Assembly: GCF_014066305.1 (NCBI RefSeq)
Contig: NW_023501043.1
Location: 682,001-746,000 of the forward strand
DNA length: 64,000 nucleotides
Direction: 5' to 3'
Source: Letharia columbiana
Lineage: Eukaryota; Ascomycota; Lecanoromycetes; Lecanorales; Parmeliaceae
Numbering within the stretch: position 1 is the first letter of the stretch; each line of letters opens with the position of its first letter. The position numbers were made by a program, and so were the translations under genes. Below, in pieces: positions 11,196-21,522 of the stretch. A model generated the notes under the pieces. The model saw only the letters and a list, made by a program, of their open reading frames with translations, was not told the DNA's origin and ran no database searches.

Positions 11196-11440
11196 TCAAC
11201 GCTCGTCAGCGTATCAGGATGTTCCTTGCCCAGCACCATTTCCCTCAACGCCAGTGCTTATCCATGCATCTCCTCGGCCTCATCGTATTGGCCTTGGCTG
11301 CTCAACACCTCGGCCAGATTGTTCATGCTCGTCAGCGTAGATGGATGCTCCTTGCCTAGCATCTTCTCTGTTTTCCTCAAATGAAATACTCGCATCTTAT
11401 ACGCCTCGGACCACCGTCCTATCCAACTTTGACCTCGGAG
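11190..11440 (-). pseudogene. TPR-repeat relic (NLR/kinesin-light-chain-like tail)
   Basis: The minus strand reads through LGKEHPSTLTSMNNLAEVLS, then QGQYDEAEEMH, a stop, and ALALREMVLGKEHPDTLTS. This is the 42-residue tetratricopeptide unit typical of the C-terminal tails of fungal STAND/NLR proteins and kinesin-light-chain-like proteins. One full repeat and parts of two others survive; a TAA interrupts the second. The downstream side breaks into the minisatellite and no NB-ARC or NACHT part is found nearby. It is a fragment of an NLR-type gene. Confidence 0.75.
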
Positions 11441-11702
11441 TTATCAGAACGACGGCGCTTTCGAGGTTTCGAGGCTTTAGCAGTAGGATTCGATTCGAGG
11501 TCGAGCTTGGAGTCGAAGACGTGGTAAGTCTCAGTAGGATCGAGGTGTGGTCAGCTGTGGAAACGTGGCAGAGAGAAAGCTTGATCTAGAAGTTACGTAC
11601 CCTGCTGAGATGGATTGCTGAAACATATGCTCAGGTTCGTCATACTTAAAATGGGTTCCACGGTGTTTTCTCACGGGTCTGCAAAAACAAGCATAAAGGC
11701 AG

Positions 11703-11783
11703 CACGCGGGTGACAGAAGTCGTTGCACACTAGCCCCAAATGGAGATTAGGGCTAGTGTGCAACGACTTCTGTCACCCGCGTG
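11703..11783. mobile_element. 81-bp perfect palindromic insertion with 5-bp target duplication
   Basis: Two 34-bp arms (CACGCGGGTGACAGAAGTCG at the outer end) match perfectly in inverted orientation around a 13-nt loop (11737-11749). The direct repeat GGCAG flanks it (11698-11702 and 11784-11788). The motif GGTGACARAAGTC is shared with the fold-back element at 35.8-36.1 kb, so both probably belong to one family of miniature elements. Confidence 0.75.
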
Positions 11784-12031
11784 GGCAGTTCCGGTATCGC
11801 GCTGGAAGGTTGTTCCGGTGCTCGTACCGAGAGCTAACCTTGGATGGAACTAGCGGCTACGACTCCTTGTTTCATCTCGGTCATCCTAGAACAGCAATTC
11901 TGAGTAAAAGCTGACCCGAGGAGTGAGTTATGACTCATTTGTACTTTTGCTGCATCTTCCTTCATGCAAATACACTGTGCTGTTTTCACACCAGCGGCTA
12001 CATAAGGACCTGCCCTCTCATTCCCATCGAC

Positions 12032-13913
12032 ATGGCCCGTCGTCAAGCAAAGTCAAACAGCAAGAAGAATGCTAGGCAACTTCCAATAATAAAGGATCAA
12101 GGTTAGTACTCCGACTTCATTGAGTGTTTGCGCTGACCGCCTTTAGGGAAGCCTCAAAGTATCAAGAAACGGCGAGCTGTTCGCAAAAGCCTACGTTTAA
12201 AAGCAATACAACAATCTCACGAGCAATCCTCATCTAAAAGTAATCATATCTGGATTGTACGAACACTTCCGTCCCCTCCAACAAGCAACGTCCCCAAGGG
12301 CAGAAAAGTATGTGCCTTCATTGCTCCTCTTATCAAGTCGTAGCGCTGACCTGATCCAGGCATTACAGCACCCGCAAATCCCCCGCAACCTGTCCACGTT
12401 CTCTCGAAAACGGAAACGAGGGCAAGAAGAGCAAGACGCCGGACATCGCTCTCCTCCAGCTCAAGGCCAGCTTCCTTCGACGCGACTACGAACCAAGCCT
12501 TCAAGCTATACTGCTGAAAGGGAATTACATCCGGAGGCGGTGACTGACATCAGTGAGAACTGCCTTGAACCTATCCAATATTGGATTCAGACGGGGAGGT
12601 GGCATAAAGTCTACTTCGAACAAGACAGCCAGGTCAGAGAAGATTTTGAGAGGGGCAAGTCTCCAGAACAGTTCGAACAAAGGGATTGGCAACGGGAGTT
12701 TTATGCCAAAGAGCCGATCGGACCAATGCACGGTTTTCACCAATTACAGCATCTGTTTGCGAGGAAGAAGTCCTCGTCTTCCCTACGCCGCAAGAATTCG
12801 GAATCCAGCCTTCGGACACCCAGCGATCAACTGCCGCGGGAAGTTAAAAGCGCTCAATACAGGACCCTAGAGTATGAAATGGGTCTAGAGAAAAAGGGCA
12901 GCTACATGCGCAAATTTAAGGATGGATGCAAGCACGAGCATTTGGAGGGGTTACTTTATTCCGAGCAGACAGTCCCTCGGGACTCGCTGTTTCGTGATGA
13001 TCTATTCGACAAGACCTGTGAAAATATCCGAAACAGGAACGAGGCTATGGTCATTCGAGACATCAGTTCGCTAATTGTCCCTTCCGCCCAAACATTAGCC
13101 ACATACGGCGCCACGCACCTCAATCATCTGTATGAATGCGTCAACGAAGGCTGGAACAGCGCAGTCCCTTTTCATGGTGCTCGTCCGCAACCCGACTACT
13201 CCGTGGGGTTCGGGCGATCTGCGTTCACGGAGGAACAACTCAAAAAGCTCGAACCTTTTGTGGGTGAGATCGGGTCCAAGGCGTTCACCTACTTCACGGC
13301 CACAACGCGGATGCACTTTCCCTTCCTTACCTGCGAGGTCAAGTGCGGCGCGGCAGCGCTAGACGTCGCTGAGCGACAGAACGCTCACAGTATGACTATT
13401 GCCGTAAAAGGTGTCGTCGAACTCTACAGAGCTGTGAAACGCGAGAAAGAGCTTCACCGGGAAATTCTTGCCTTTTCAATCTCGCACGATCACAGGTTGG
13501 TGAGAATCTATGGCCATTACGCTATCATCGAGGAAGAAAAGACCACCTTCTATCGCCACCCTATCCATGAGTTCAGCTTCATCGCCCTAGACGGCAAGGA
13601 AAAATGGACGGCCTACAAATTCACGAAGAACGTCTACGATATTTGGATGCCGATTCAGTACAAAAGGATCTGCTCGGCTATCGATGAGTTGCCGTCTGAC
13701 ATAGACTTGGACCTCTCACAGTCAGCTTCTTTCTCACAATTAGGTTGTCAGAGCTCTCAGCTATCAAACGCCGAGTCCGCATGGATGCTGGAGGGGGCTA
13801 ACAGCCAGTCAAGCATAGCTAGCTCGCAAGAAGTTACACGGACCATCTCCTTTACTCAAACAACCGAGCGAGCATCCAAGAAGCCAAGGAATAAGAGTGC
13901 CGCGGGTCAGTAG
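12032..13913 (+). CDS. DUF7924 protein, PD-(D/E)XK nuclease-like
   Basis: Three exons (12032-12101, 12147-12307, 12360-13913) join in frame to 594 codons plus stop. Both introns (45 and 52 nt) are GT-AG with CTGAC-type branch sequences near the 3' end. The start is the ATG of MARRQAKS. Residues 1-150 are basic and disordered (KKRRAVRKS, RKRKRG), likely nuclear. The conserved core (about 250-500) has YFTATTRMHFPFLTCEVKCG, where E-x-K plus downstream Q-N fits a PD-(D/E)XK-type active site, and then FSISHDHRLVRIYGHYA. The C-terminus is serine/glutamine-rich. The family is widespread and multiplied in ascomycetes; its function is not established. Intact reading frame and splice sites among broken neighbours suggest it is expressed or recently active. 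Confidence 0.8.
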
Positions 13914-14391
13914 CGCTGAAATAAGCTCTATACGTGGCTAAAAACGACGTTGACGGCTTCCATGCCACGGGTCCATGGTTCCACGCTGAGCTCCTCAGTC
14001 AGTTTGGAAGTCCCACAGATGGGCCTACTTCTCCCCATCGTCTTCTTCCCTCATTCCCACTATATTAACTTGGAAAACCCAGGAAGCCTCCGCAATGGTC
14101 GACTTGTGTTTAGATATTAATTGAATCTTTGGAGAAAGCCAAACCCGCCTGTGGTCCCACTAATCAAGGCTGCACGCCGCAGAGCCCCATAGAGTCTCCT
14201 TCCAAAACTCTGTTGTATCACCACGCTCTCAACCTTCACATATCTAGACCTCATTGTCCTCCCATCTCAATATACCCGAACTCTAACATCATCACGCTTG
14301 GATAACTCCCGGAGCGTACTCAGCAGCAATCATCCTCTGGAGTGTAGATCGTAGTTCTAGGTTTCCTTCCAGCTCATATCCTCATGGTGCC
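13914..14391. other. Intergenic between convergent genes; nothing recognised
   Basis: Shared 3' region of the DUF7924 gene (plus) and the decayed gene on minus. No repeat, RNA or ORF stands out. Confidence 0.4.
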
Positions 14392-15598
14392 GGATCTAAG
14401 AAATATTCTACCATAGCTTCCACGGACGAGTCAACAGCTTTGACCGGGTACATTTGGTTTGTTAGTTCCATTACGATGCTCCAAACACGGGATCGATATT
14501 GGTCGACCGTTAACAGCTTGGGAGAAGATGAAAATCTCTTCAAGTCCCCTAAGGACGCTGCACCAATAAACTCAGATCGTAAAAAGTAGTCGTCAGGGCA
14601 CCAAATCCCAGCAGAGATATTCGTCCGAATTCATTGCCCATTTCCTCGCCCAGTGGTCAATCCTGGAACTGTCAAACTTGCGATGGCTATCGAAGAATGT
14701 CAGAAAATCCAGGACATGCCATAGAGGTACATCGCTGGCTTTGATCTTAGATGTGTCAAAGATCGCTAAGCCAGCCTCCTGACCCTCTGTTGCAGTCTTG
14801 CCTCTAAGGCACGTTGCGTGCGCCGTCCAATGGAAGGAACCGCTAGATGGTATGAGTGATGACAAGTGCAGCTCCTCATTCCTAGCAGTCCGTTGCTTGT
14901 TTATCTGCGTTTTCTTAAGGGGCTTTCCCACTTCGTCTACCAGGTCTGATACGGTATCACAGATATCGCGCGGACGGGATATCGAAACGGACATTTCACA
15001 TTCGCTCTGGCTCTCACACAAAGCATGTGTATCTGAGGCAAAACTGGATGCAATCTCGCCGGTGAGTTCGTCTTCAAAGCGAGGGAACGGATCACCATGC
15101 CTGTGTGACCGAAAAACGAAGGGGTGGCGGTGGTGTTTTCCTGGCACATCTCTTCATAAAGTCGTCGACTTACCCGGATGTGTCAGCAAAGGCAGTTCGA
15201 AAGATTGCACCATTGAATGGTGGACTCACATCGTCGTCACTCGTCCTTTGTTGTCCTCCCCGCAGTATCTGGATCAGATCGCCACGCTCTTTGCCAGCAG
15301 AGACGACAGATGCTACCCCTTCAGCAAAACCTAGAATGTTGCGAAAGGTCTTCGACAAGGTCGTGAATTCTCTCAGCTTGCAGAGATCTGGCTTCGGTCT
15401 TCTCGCAACAGTGGGACTGTGGGTTAGTGGGTCCATTATGAGGCCATAGCGTTGGTGGCTTGGGTGGCTGTTTGATCGCTGTTCCATCAATATACGAACT
15501 GCGATAGTAGGGAGACAGGTGGACATGGCGAGTACTATTTGTATGGCCACTGCACCAGTAGTGGGCTCTTCATTCGAATTGTTCTCTTTCAGAGCCAT
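14392..15598 (-). pseudogene. Unrecognised fungal protein, frame-broken
   Basis: The first segment starts MALKENNSNEEPT (15598) and contains LIMDPLTHSPTVARRPKPDL and GFAEGVASVVSAGKERG. A second segment in another frame has ASDVPLWHVLDFLTFFDSH and ends near 14600. A third, in yet another frame, reads WCPDDYFLRSEFIGAASLGD and ends LDPAP at 14392. The first break (about 15150-15175) could be an intron with donor GTAAGT, but no clean acceptor restores the frame; the second (about 14600-14640) looks like an indel. About 400 residues in total. I do not recognise the family. The first about 70 codons and upstream region are repeated at 35.5-35.7 kb. The gene lies back to back with the DIRS-like element. 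Confidence 0.55.
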
Positions 15599-15711
15599 AT
15601 CATTGTTCTTCTTTTCGTAGTTGAGTCTATACATATCAGCCATTATTCAACTACAACAAGCACACTATCCAACTACCACAAACACACTCCATACTCTTAC
15701 ATACTTCATAA

Positions 15712-16850
15712 TGGCTCCCGCTGCTGCTACCAGGTCCAAGCGGCCAAACGAGTCACCCCCGCCTCCAAGGTCACCAAGAAGACCTTCAAGGCGGCCAACA
15801 AGGCCCCCAAGGCCAACAAGGCCAACAAGGCCCCCAAGGCCAAAAAGGCCACCAAGGCCAAAACACCTCCCCCCCGCGAGGAGATCCTCGTACACAAAAC
15901 GTCACCGAGTACCATTAGCCCGGACGAGATCGATGAAACGCCCCCGCCTACTGCCAAAGTAGATCTTCAGGAATTGATAGCCCAGCTATCCAAGGTCCAA
16001 GAGGAGCGAAACCATCGCCATCGTCACGACGGCCGGGTTCATAAGTCACGCCGCCACCACCATCGCCACCGCCACAGCCGCAGTCATCGTCATCGTCATC
16101 GTCATCGTCACTCGGACACATCGGATTCGGACTCGTCCGACTCTGAGTCGGACTGGGAGGAAAGAAGAGGGGTCCCTTTTCGTCACTCGGAAGGTAAGAA
16201 GCCCTTTCTTAGTATTGCTGAAAGGTTCCGAGGTGTGGACGTCAAGTACTTTAAGCAAATCTTCTTCGGGACCTTCAAGACCAAAAACTTCGCCAAACTG
16301 GCCCACATGCATACTACCCCGGCCGAGGAGGATAAGGACGTCAATGGCCATAACCACATGATGCACTGCTTCCATGTGTACTCTGTAGCCGCTGGCCGCT
16401 TTGCGCACGTGAGCGTGAAGGAAGACTTGAATGAGGCCCTTCATTCGTATGCTATTCGCCTATTGCGGTTGCCCATCACCTATAGATTTGACTCCATCCT
16501 CGTAACTTCACCTCGCCTTTGTTACTGCACGCATTCAGGGTGGCCAGGACGATCCTAAGGCCTGGGAAGCGGACGATCCGAGCTGCAGAGACCTTCTCGT
16601 GCCCAAAAGGACTCATGCGGGCAATAGCAAGCCAAATTCCGGTGGGTCTGGCCCCAACAAGCCCGCTGCAGCCGAAGGAACTGGCATTTGCAAGAATTCC
16701 AATAGAGGTAGCTGTTTTCGCGAGCGTTGCATCTACTCACATATCTGTTGAATCTGTCAGCAAAATCACTCGTCAGATAAGTGCCCTAAGGCCCAAAACT
16801 CAGCTGTGAGTAGCTCCAATCAATTGCCACTGGGCAATCGTGTTTCCAAG
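15712..16850 (+). pseudogene. DIRS-like Gag protein with zinc knuckle
   Basis: The ATG at 15712 (MAPAAAT) is followed by a one-base frame change near 15733 into a lysine/alanine/proline-rich stretch, then a histidine-rich stretch, an Asp/Ser-rich stretch, and a globular part (KKPFLSIAERFRGVDVKYFK to ALHSYAIRLLRLPITYRFDS). A second frame change at about 16500-16520 leads to FVTARIQGGQDDPKAWEADD and the metal-binding pattern CKNSNRGSCFRERCIYSHIC (about 16685-16745), followed by a stop and CQQNHSSDKCPK. This C-x5-G-x-C-x4-C-x-Y-x-H-x-C form is seen in DIRS/Ngaro Gag proteins. At least two frameshifts and one stop make this a pseudogene. Confidence 0.65.
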
Positions 16851-16938
16851 TGCAGTGCATATCTGAGGGGTTCCCATACGCGCTGTACGATCCACTGGAC
16901 CCGGGTCTGCTCTATCAAGGACCGTTGATAGTCAATGG

Positions 16939-18465
16939 TTGGTCCAAATGGTTGAAGGATCATCCGGACCTGAATTTTGCCAAGACGCTTTCGGCTATTC
17001 TTCGGAAGGGCGCCAAGATAGGTTTTCGAGGCCATATCCCAGCCTACCGCAACCACTATCACCTATCAGCACGTCAAGCACCCCAAATACTACCGGCGGA
17101 CCTCCAAAAACAGCTACAACAGCATCGCCTGACCCGTTTGTCCCTCAAAACGAGCCCCAGTACGTCCGGTCGCCGCTCGGTTTGGTACCGAAACACGATG
17201 GAGGTTGGAGGCGAATTCACGACCTCTCATTCCCACACGGCCACTCAGTCAATGACGGTATCCAGGAGGATTGGGGCGCACTGGAATATGCTACATACGA
17301 TGGCGCAGTAGGAGCACTGCTACAGAAAGGCCCAGGGGCCCAATTCGTCAAAAGAGACCTCAAAGACGCCTTCAGGCACATACCGGTCGCTACATCTGAT
17401 CAATGGCTATTTGGTTTGAACTGCGATGGACGCTATTGGAAAGAACGATATCTACCATTCGGACTACGCATGTCACCGTTCCTATTCGATCTCTTCGCAA
17501 AGGCCCTCACTTGGATCTTGATCGCGATCTTTCTATGGGGAGTAGTGCTCCACTACTTGGACGATTCCTTCGCAATCCTCTCACCAGGCGATGACGCAAC
17601 TGCATACACCCAGCAATTCAACCACCTATGTGGCGGATTGGGCCTTCAGATCAATCACACGAAGGATGTTTTGGGTTTCATAGCCGAGTTCCTAGGAATC
17701 GAATTTGATAGTATTCGCATGCAGGCGAGACTTCCCCCGGACAAGCTGGCCAGGGCGAGAACCACGGTTAAAAACCTCCTAAAAAGGGCAACCATCTCAC
17801 ATCAGGAGCTCGAGTCAGCGGTCGGCTTCCTCTCTTTCGATGCCAAAGTCGTAATTCCAGGAAGAGCATTCTTGAGGCGACTTTTTGATGCCCTTCGAAG
17901 GCCTGCGGTGATCGTGCGGATCACAGGCGACATAAGGGCAGACTTGCTATGGTGGGACACCTTCCTGAAGCACTGGGATGGCGTCGCCTTGATACGCCAC
18001 GTCGACAGTCGGGTCACGTGGCACATATGGACTGATGCGTCTGGAAAATTCGGTATGGGAGGCTACGTTCTAGACCATCCCGACCACATCCAATCGGTTC
18101 TACCTAAGGACGTTTTCAGCATCAAAACAGCCACACGTCATCGTTCCAAAGACATACAATTCAAAGAAATGAAGGCCGTCCATCACGCGATGGAGCTGTG
18201 GCTAGATCAGTGAGGATCTCGCTTGGTTCTCTACTACGATAACGACGCATGCGTCAATGGACTACGTAAATCCTCCATGCATGGGCCAGCCATGGCCCAG
18301 TTGCGCGATATAGCTATGCTGGCAGCTACTCATGACATCATAGGGGTTCTTACTTGGATCTCTACGAAGGCTAACCAGCTGGCCGATGATCTTTCACGTT
18401 TTCGGTACCGAAAAATCGCTGACGCATATTTACAGCTGAGAGGTCTCGTGTCTCCGCTGAAATAG
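16939..18465 (+). pseudogene. Reverse transcriptase-RNase H of the DIRS-like element
   Basis: The frame is open upstream of 16939, where the true start is unclear. RT motifs in order: HDGGWRRIHDLSFPHGHSVN, FVKRDLKDAFRHIPV (motif A Asp), LPFGLRMSPFLFDLFAKAL (motif B), and VLHYLDDSFAIL (YLDD catalytic motif C). RNase H follows with HIWTDASGKFGMGGYV (first Asp), FKEMKAVHHAMELW (Glu), then an in-frame TGA at 18211-18213, and YYDNDACVNGL and STKANQLADDLSR (remaining Asp residues) to the stop at 18465. The single TGA sits where a Trp codon could have stood, which fits a RIP-type or ordinary transition. Apart from that stop, all catalytic residues are visible. Confidence 0.8.
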
Positions 18466-18509
18466 GGCGAGACCCACCAGGATATTGGTACAATCAGACC
18501 GCACTGCTG

Positions 18510-19463
18510 CGAGAGGCCGCACGACTTCTCTGGTGGGGGCTTGCTACCAAAACCAGGAAGACATACGCGACTCCAGCGAGATCCTACACTAGCTATTGCG
18601 CACTTAGGGGGGTCCAACCTCCCTTTCCAGCAACTATGAATGCCCTCACGGGCTGGATTGCTGACTTGAGCACTCGCCGCGTCAAGTCGAAGTCTATGAA
18701 GGCATACCTCACCGGCCTCAGGTCAGCCCATGTGGACATGGGGTTCGATGAGCTCTCAGTATTTCACCGCCCCCAGTTACAACGCATTTTTGCAGGTAGT
18801 CGCCGTCTTCGTGGCGAAGCTGACACTAAAGAAAGACGTCCAATCACCAAGGATCTATTGCTTCAAATCCTTCCTCATTTCGATAAGTCAACCCATGCTG
18901 GGGCGACTCTATATGCCTCCTTTTGCCTCGCCTTCGCGGCATTCCTACGCGTAGGTGAGTTTACTTACAGCAAGCGAGACCTTCAACAGGAGGACTTCGG
19001 CGAATGGTTCCTCACACGTCGCTCGGTGAGGCTATTCGACGATCACCTGGAACTCACGCTTCCAGCGTCCAAAACGGACCCATTTCGCCGTGGGATCACA
19101 CTCACGGTGGCCGCATCTGGCGATGACGCATGCGCAATCAAAGCCATACGTCACCTCTTCAGGTGGGAAGCCCCACCTGACGCACCGCTGTTCCAGCTGG
19201 GGGGCTCCGCCTTCACTAGGGAGGCCGTCACCAGCAACCTCCGCGAGGTACTGACGTCACTTGGTGTTGAGGGCCATTATTCAGGCCATTCCTTCCGCAG
19301 AGGGGCTGCAACGTCAGCACGTGACGCCGGCCTTAGCAATGACGAGATCCAATTGCTAGGCCGTTGGAAGTCAGATTCCTACCGCCTCTACATCGTCACT
19401 CACCCAGCCCACATACTCAGAGCATCACTACGGCACCAGCACCTTCCCGCACGTCCGCGCTAG
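18510..19463 (+). CDS. Tyrosine recombinase of the DIRS-like element
   Basis: The frame is open from about 18510 to the stop at 19463. The N-terminal part LLWWGLATKTRKTYATPARS and YCALRGVQPPFPAT is the SAM-like core-binding domain start typical of DIRS/Ngaro and phage-integrase relatives. The catalytic domain shows the first Arg in AFLRVGEFTY, the pair H-x-x-R in GHSFRRGAATSARDAGLS, then LGRWKSDSYRLYI with the Trp at the His/Trp position and the nucleophilic Tyr. The start codon is uncertain; the first ATG in frame is at 18636, after the N-terminal homology. All catalytic residues are intact, in contrast to the Gag. Confidence 0.85.
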   Translation, partial: REAARLLWWGLATKTRKTYATPARSYTSYCALRGVQPPFPATMNALTGWIADLSTRRVKSKSMKAYLTGLRSAHVDMGFDELSVFHRPQLQRIFAGSRRLRGEADTKERRPITKDLLLQILPHFDKSTHAGATLYASFCLAFAAFLRVGEFTYSKRDLQQEDFGEWFLTRRSVRLFDDHLELTLPASKTDPFRRGITLTVAASGDDACAIKAIRHLFRWEAPPDAPLFQLGGSAFTREAVTSNLREVLTSLGVEGHYSGHSFRRGAATSARDAGLSNDEIQLLGRWKSDSYRLYIVTHPAHILRASLRHQHLPARPR

Positions 19464-19754
19464 TGCTGTCAGTACCCCCTGCTTGCTGCAGTAGGTACCG
19501 TCAGGAGTCCTCTTCGAGACCTTCGCCCTCTTTAGATGACGTCTTGGGTTGTTTTGGGAGTTTTTCTAGCGCTGAGGGGCCTCCCTAGGCTATTTGCATG
19601 TCCAGGAAGGTCTTAGCTGCCCCCGTGTTGGATATGCTTAATCATCTATCTACATATCCGCTTGTGCATACGTCATTTCTGTGTGGCCTCACTGTTTGCG
19701 AGCACTAATCGGCGAGTAATCACAGCTATCCTGAGCGGCGATCCTCAACGACAT

Positions 19755-19953
19755 TTAGCCTCCCCTTGCCCCATAGCGTCCCATAGCGTCCATCATCAAC
19801 TCCAAGTCGCTAGGACCACGTTTACGAGACGAGGTAGTTGATGTGGAGCTAGTTAGGCTGGGGCTGCGGGGCACCTCCTTCTGCTTGCCTTCAGCCTTGC
19901 GGGATGAAGCCTCCGTAACCGGCACTCCATCCTCGGTAGTCTCAATCAAATCC

Positions 19954-20003
<50 letters not shown>

Positions 20004-20097
20004 TTCCTTCATCTTCTGCAGCTGCATCAGGATCCATAGCTGCTTCGTCTGTGAACTCCATGCCTGTCGTCGTGCACCGTTCTTTCTTGAGCGCCGA
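19755..20097 (-). other. Open frame with polyaspartate tract; doubtful gene
   Basis: On minus a frame (upstream limit about 20195) reads KMKE, about 17 Asp residues, then EDLIETTEDGVPVTEASSRK and ends GARGG at 19755. The tract is an (ATC/GAT)n microsatellite at 19954-20003. The upstream half overlaps family X copy A on plus. The charged downstream part could be the C-terminus of a real protein, but nothing confirms it. Confidence 0.3.
19954..20003. repeat. (ATC)n microsatellite, about 17 units
   Basis: Uninterrupted trinucleotide run of about 50 bp; codes for Asp on minus and Ser on plus. Confidence 0.95.
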
Positions 20098-20847
20098 GAC
20101 CTATCAAGGACTATGATCGATCCGTTTTCAAAACATCTTCTCAAGCCACATCTGATAACACGCCTCCTTCTAACGACGAGAGAATCTTTCGTCACCGTTT
20201 AAGCAATAATTACATCAAATATGACCCCTATCAGAAGAAAGGTCCCGCCAAAAGATCGGCTCTTCAACCATCTGTCAAAACCGATTTCAAGCGATGGACG
20301 CATCAAAGCAAAATATTCTACATGAACGGGTTCGACCCTGTGGAGAACTCACTGGCACCATTTCTAGACTCGTACGAACTTCTTGATGAAAACAAGTGCG
20401 AAGATGCCCGGAAAGTCATCATCAAAAAGATTGACCAAGAATTTCACCGCTCAGATCATTGAACAAAAGGGCTGTATCCAGGACACGCGCCTTGACAGGG
20501 TCCGCGTCAATGGCAAATATAAACCTGGCTACGAACATATTCATGCACCGGAATGAGGGATGGAAAAATGAAGAGGACGTCGGTGTCCATCTCCGAACTT
20601 TGCCATTTGTTTATAACAGGCGGAGGATATTTTCACCCTTGCAGAGTAGGACCAGCTGGAGCAGTCCGTTCAGTACTCCGGTTCTCGTTGCAGTATGAGC
20701 GACCGAGGCGCTTGTCTCGAAGGACAAGCCATCGATGCTGAGGCTCTTTCGACTTCTCGTTATGACGATTCTGGATTCGACGATATCTCGTACCGTCACT
20801 CGGAGAAGCTCCGAATCTGCCTCAGTACGATCAATACTCTTGTATGA
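20098..20847 (+). pseudogene. Family X protein, copy A (frameshifted)
   Basis: One plus frame reads RPIKDYDRSVF..., then PSVKTDFKRWTHQSKIFYMN, GF, PVENSLAPFLDSYELLDENK and CEDARKV. At about 20420-20440 the frame shifts by one base and continues KNFTAQIIEQKG...NGKYKPGYEHI. After a further break near 20550 it continues EDIFTLAE, a stop, and DQLEQSVQYS. Each block aligns with copies B (49385-49985) and C (59589-60491), for example the W-x3-x-x-x-Y-x-N-G-F and K-N-F-T segments. The frameshifts make it a pseudogene. No family known to me matches. It faces the intact SNF2-like gene tail to tail, 2.0 kb apart. Confidence 0.65.
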
Positions 20848-21186
20848 ATGATGTGAGATCTTGCTGACAGTCTATCCTGTAGCGCCCTACGTCTTCGCCC
20901 TTGATCTCTAACAGCAATAAGCGCAAGAGGTATAAAGAGGATGTGAGACTTCCTTTTATTCCTTCCAATCGCTGAAATCAGTACTGATACTTGAGAAGCC
21001 CCCTTCACCCAAAAAGAAGTCGAAGGCTCTGTTGGACAGATAAGGAGGGAGAACGTACAAAGAATCAGTCAAGCTGTATAGTAAGGCGGGGCGAGAGACG
21101 AACGGAAAGGAGCTGTATCAAAGGCGGGCGATGTTTCAACAAAAGATGCGACTAAAGTGTTATGAGCGCAAGTGCTAATCGACCTA
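20848..21186. other. Intergenic; nothing recognised
   Basis: No ORF with coding character; no repeat seen. Confidence 0.4.
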
Positions 21187-21522
21187 GATCGCAGCCTGCA
21201 GAGGCTCTTGTGTGGTCGGTGAAAAAACTTCCTCTGCTATCGTGGCCGAAATTTGGCTAGCGGAGGCTGTCCGTGGATTGCTAGCTGGCCTTTCTGTACG
21301 CTCAGTCGCATTGCCGGTTGATGGGGATAGCAGGATCTGGCTTGTAGCTGTTTGGAACGTGCGTATAGCAGCTTTCAGAGATGATTGATCTATTGCCCGG
21401 TCTTTGAGCCACGTTTGTTGAAGCTCTAAGTCTGCTAGTGGTTCAACTAATGATGAACGAGATCGAGCTTGTTGGGATCTTGCTGTTGTGCTGCTGCTCG
21501 CTCTTGCCTTTGGTGGTCTGAG
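21187..21522 (-). CDS. Unrecognised C-terminal exon, Ser/Thr/Gln-rich
   Basis: On minus, a stretch without an ATG reads HATTLRPPKARASSSTTARS, then SLVEPLADLELQQTWLKDRA, SLKAAIRTFQTATSQILLSP and finally AEEVFSPTTQEPLQAAI, stop. The helical LADLELQQTWLKDRAIDQSS section and composition look coding. A CAG acceptor lies immediately upstream (near 21525-21535), so this may be the last exon of a gene on minus whose upstream exon I could not fix. It lies between family X copy A and the SNF2-like gene, on the same strand as the latter. Confidence 0.35.

Larger units (their letters stand above)
15640..19553 (+). mobile_element. DIRS-like tyrosine-recombinase retrotransposon
   Basis: Gag, reverse transcriptase, RNase H and tyrosine recombinase lie in this order on one strand, with no LTRs and no DDE integrase, which is the plan of DIRS/Ngaro-type elements. 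The borders are approximate. Sequence left of it (15404-15612) and right of it (19556-19605) are found about 55 bp apart at 35495-35805, which I read as a paralogous site without the insertion. I could not find the split or inverted terminal repeats expected for the group. Gag has frame breaks and RNase H a stop, so this copy is not autonomous as it stands, although the recombinase is open. Confidence 0.8.

Noticed and set aside
12244..12504. Minus ORF and other ORFs over the DUF7924 gene
   Set aside because: Overlap exons of a gene with clean splice sites and conserved core on plus.
15621..15962. Plus and minus ORFs rich in Pro/Arg or Gly/Leu over the Gag N-terminus
   Set aside because: Shadow frames of a GC-rich AAGGCC-type repeat; the Lys/Ala frame continues into the conserved Gag and is preferred.
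19843..20202. Plus ORF with a polyserine run
   Set aside because: It is the (ATC)n microsatellite read in another frame, and it overlaps the family X frame.
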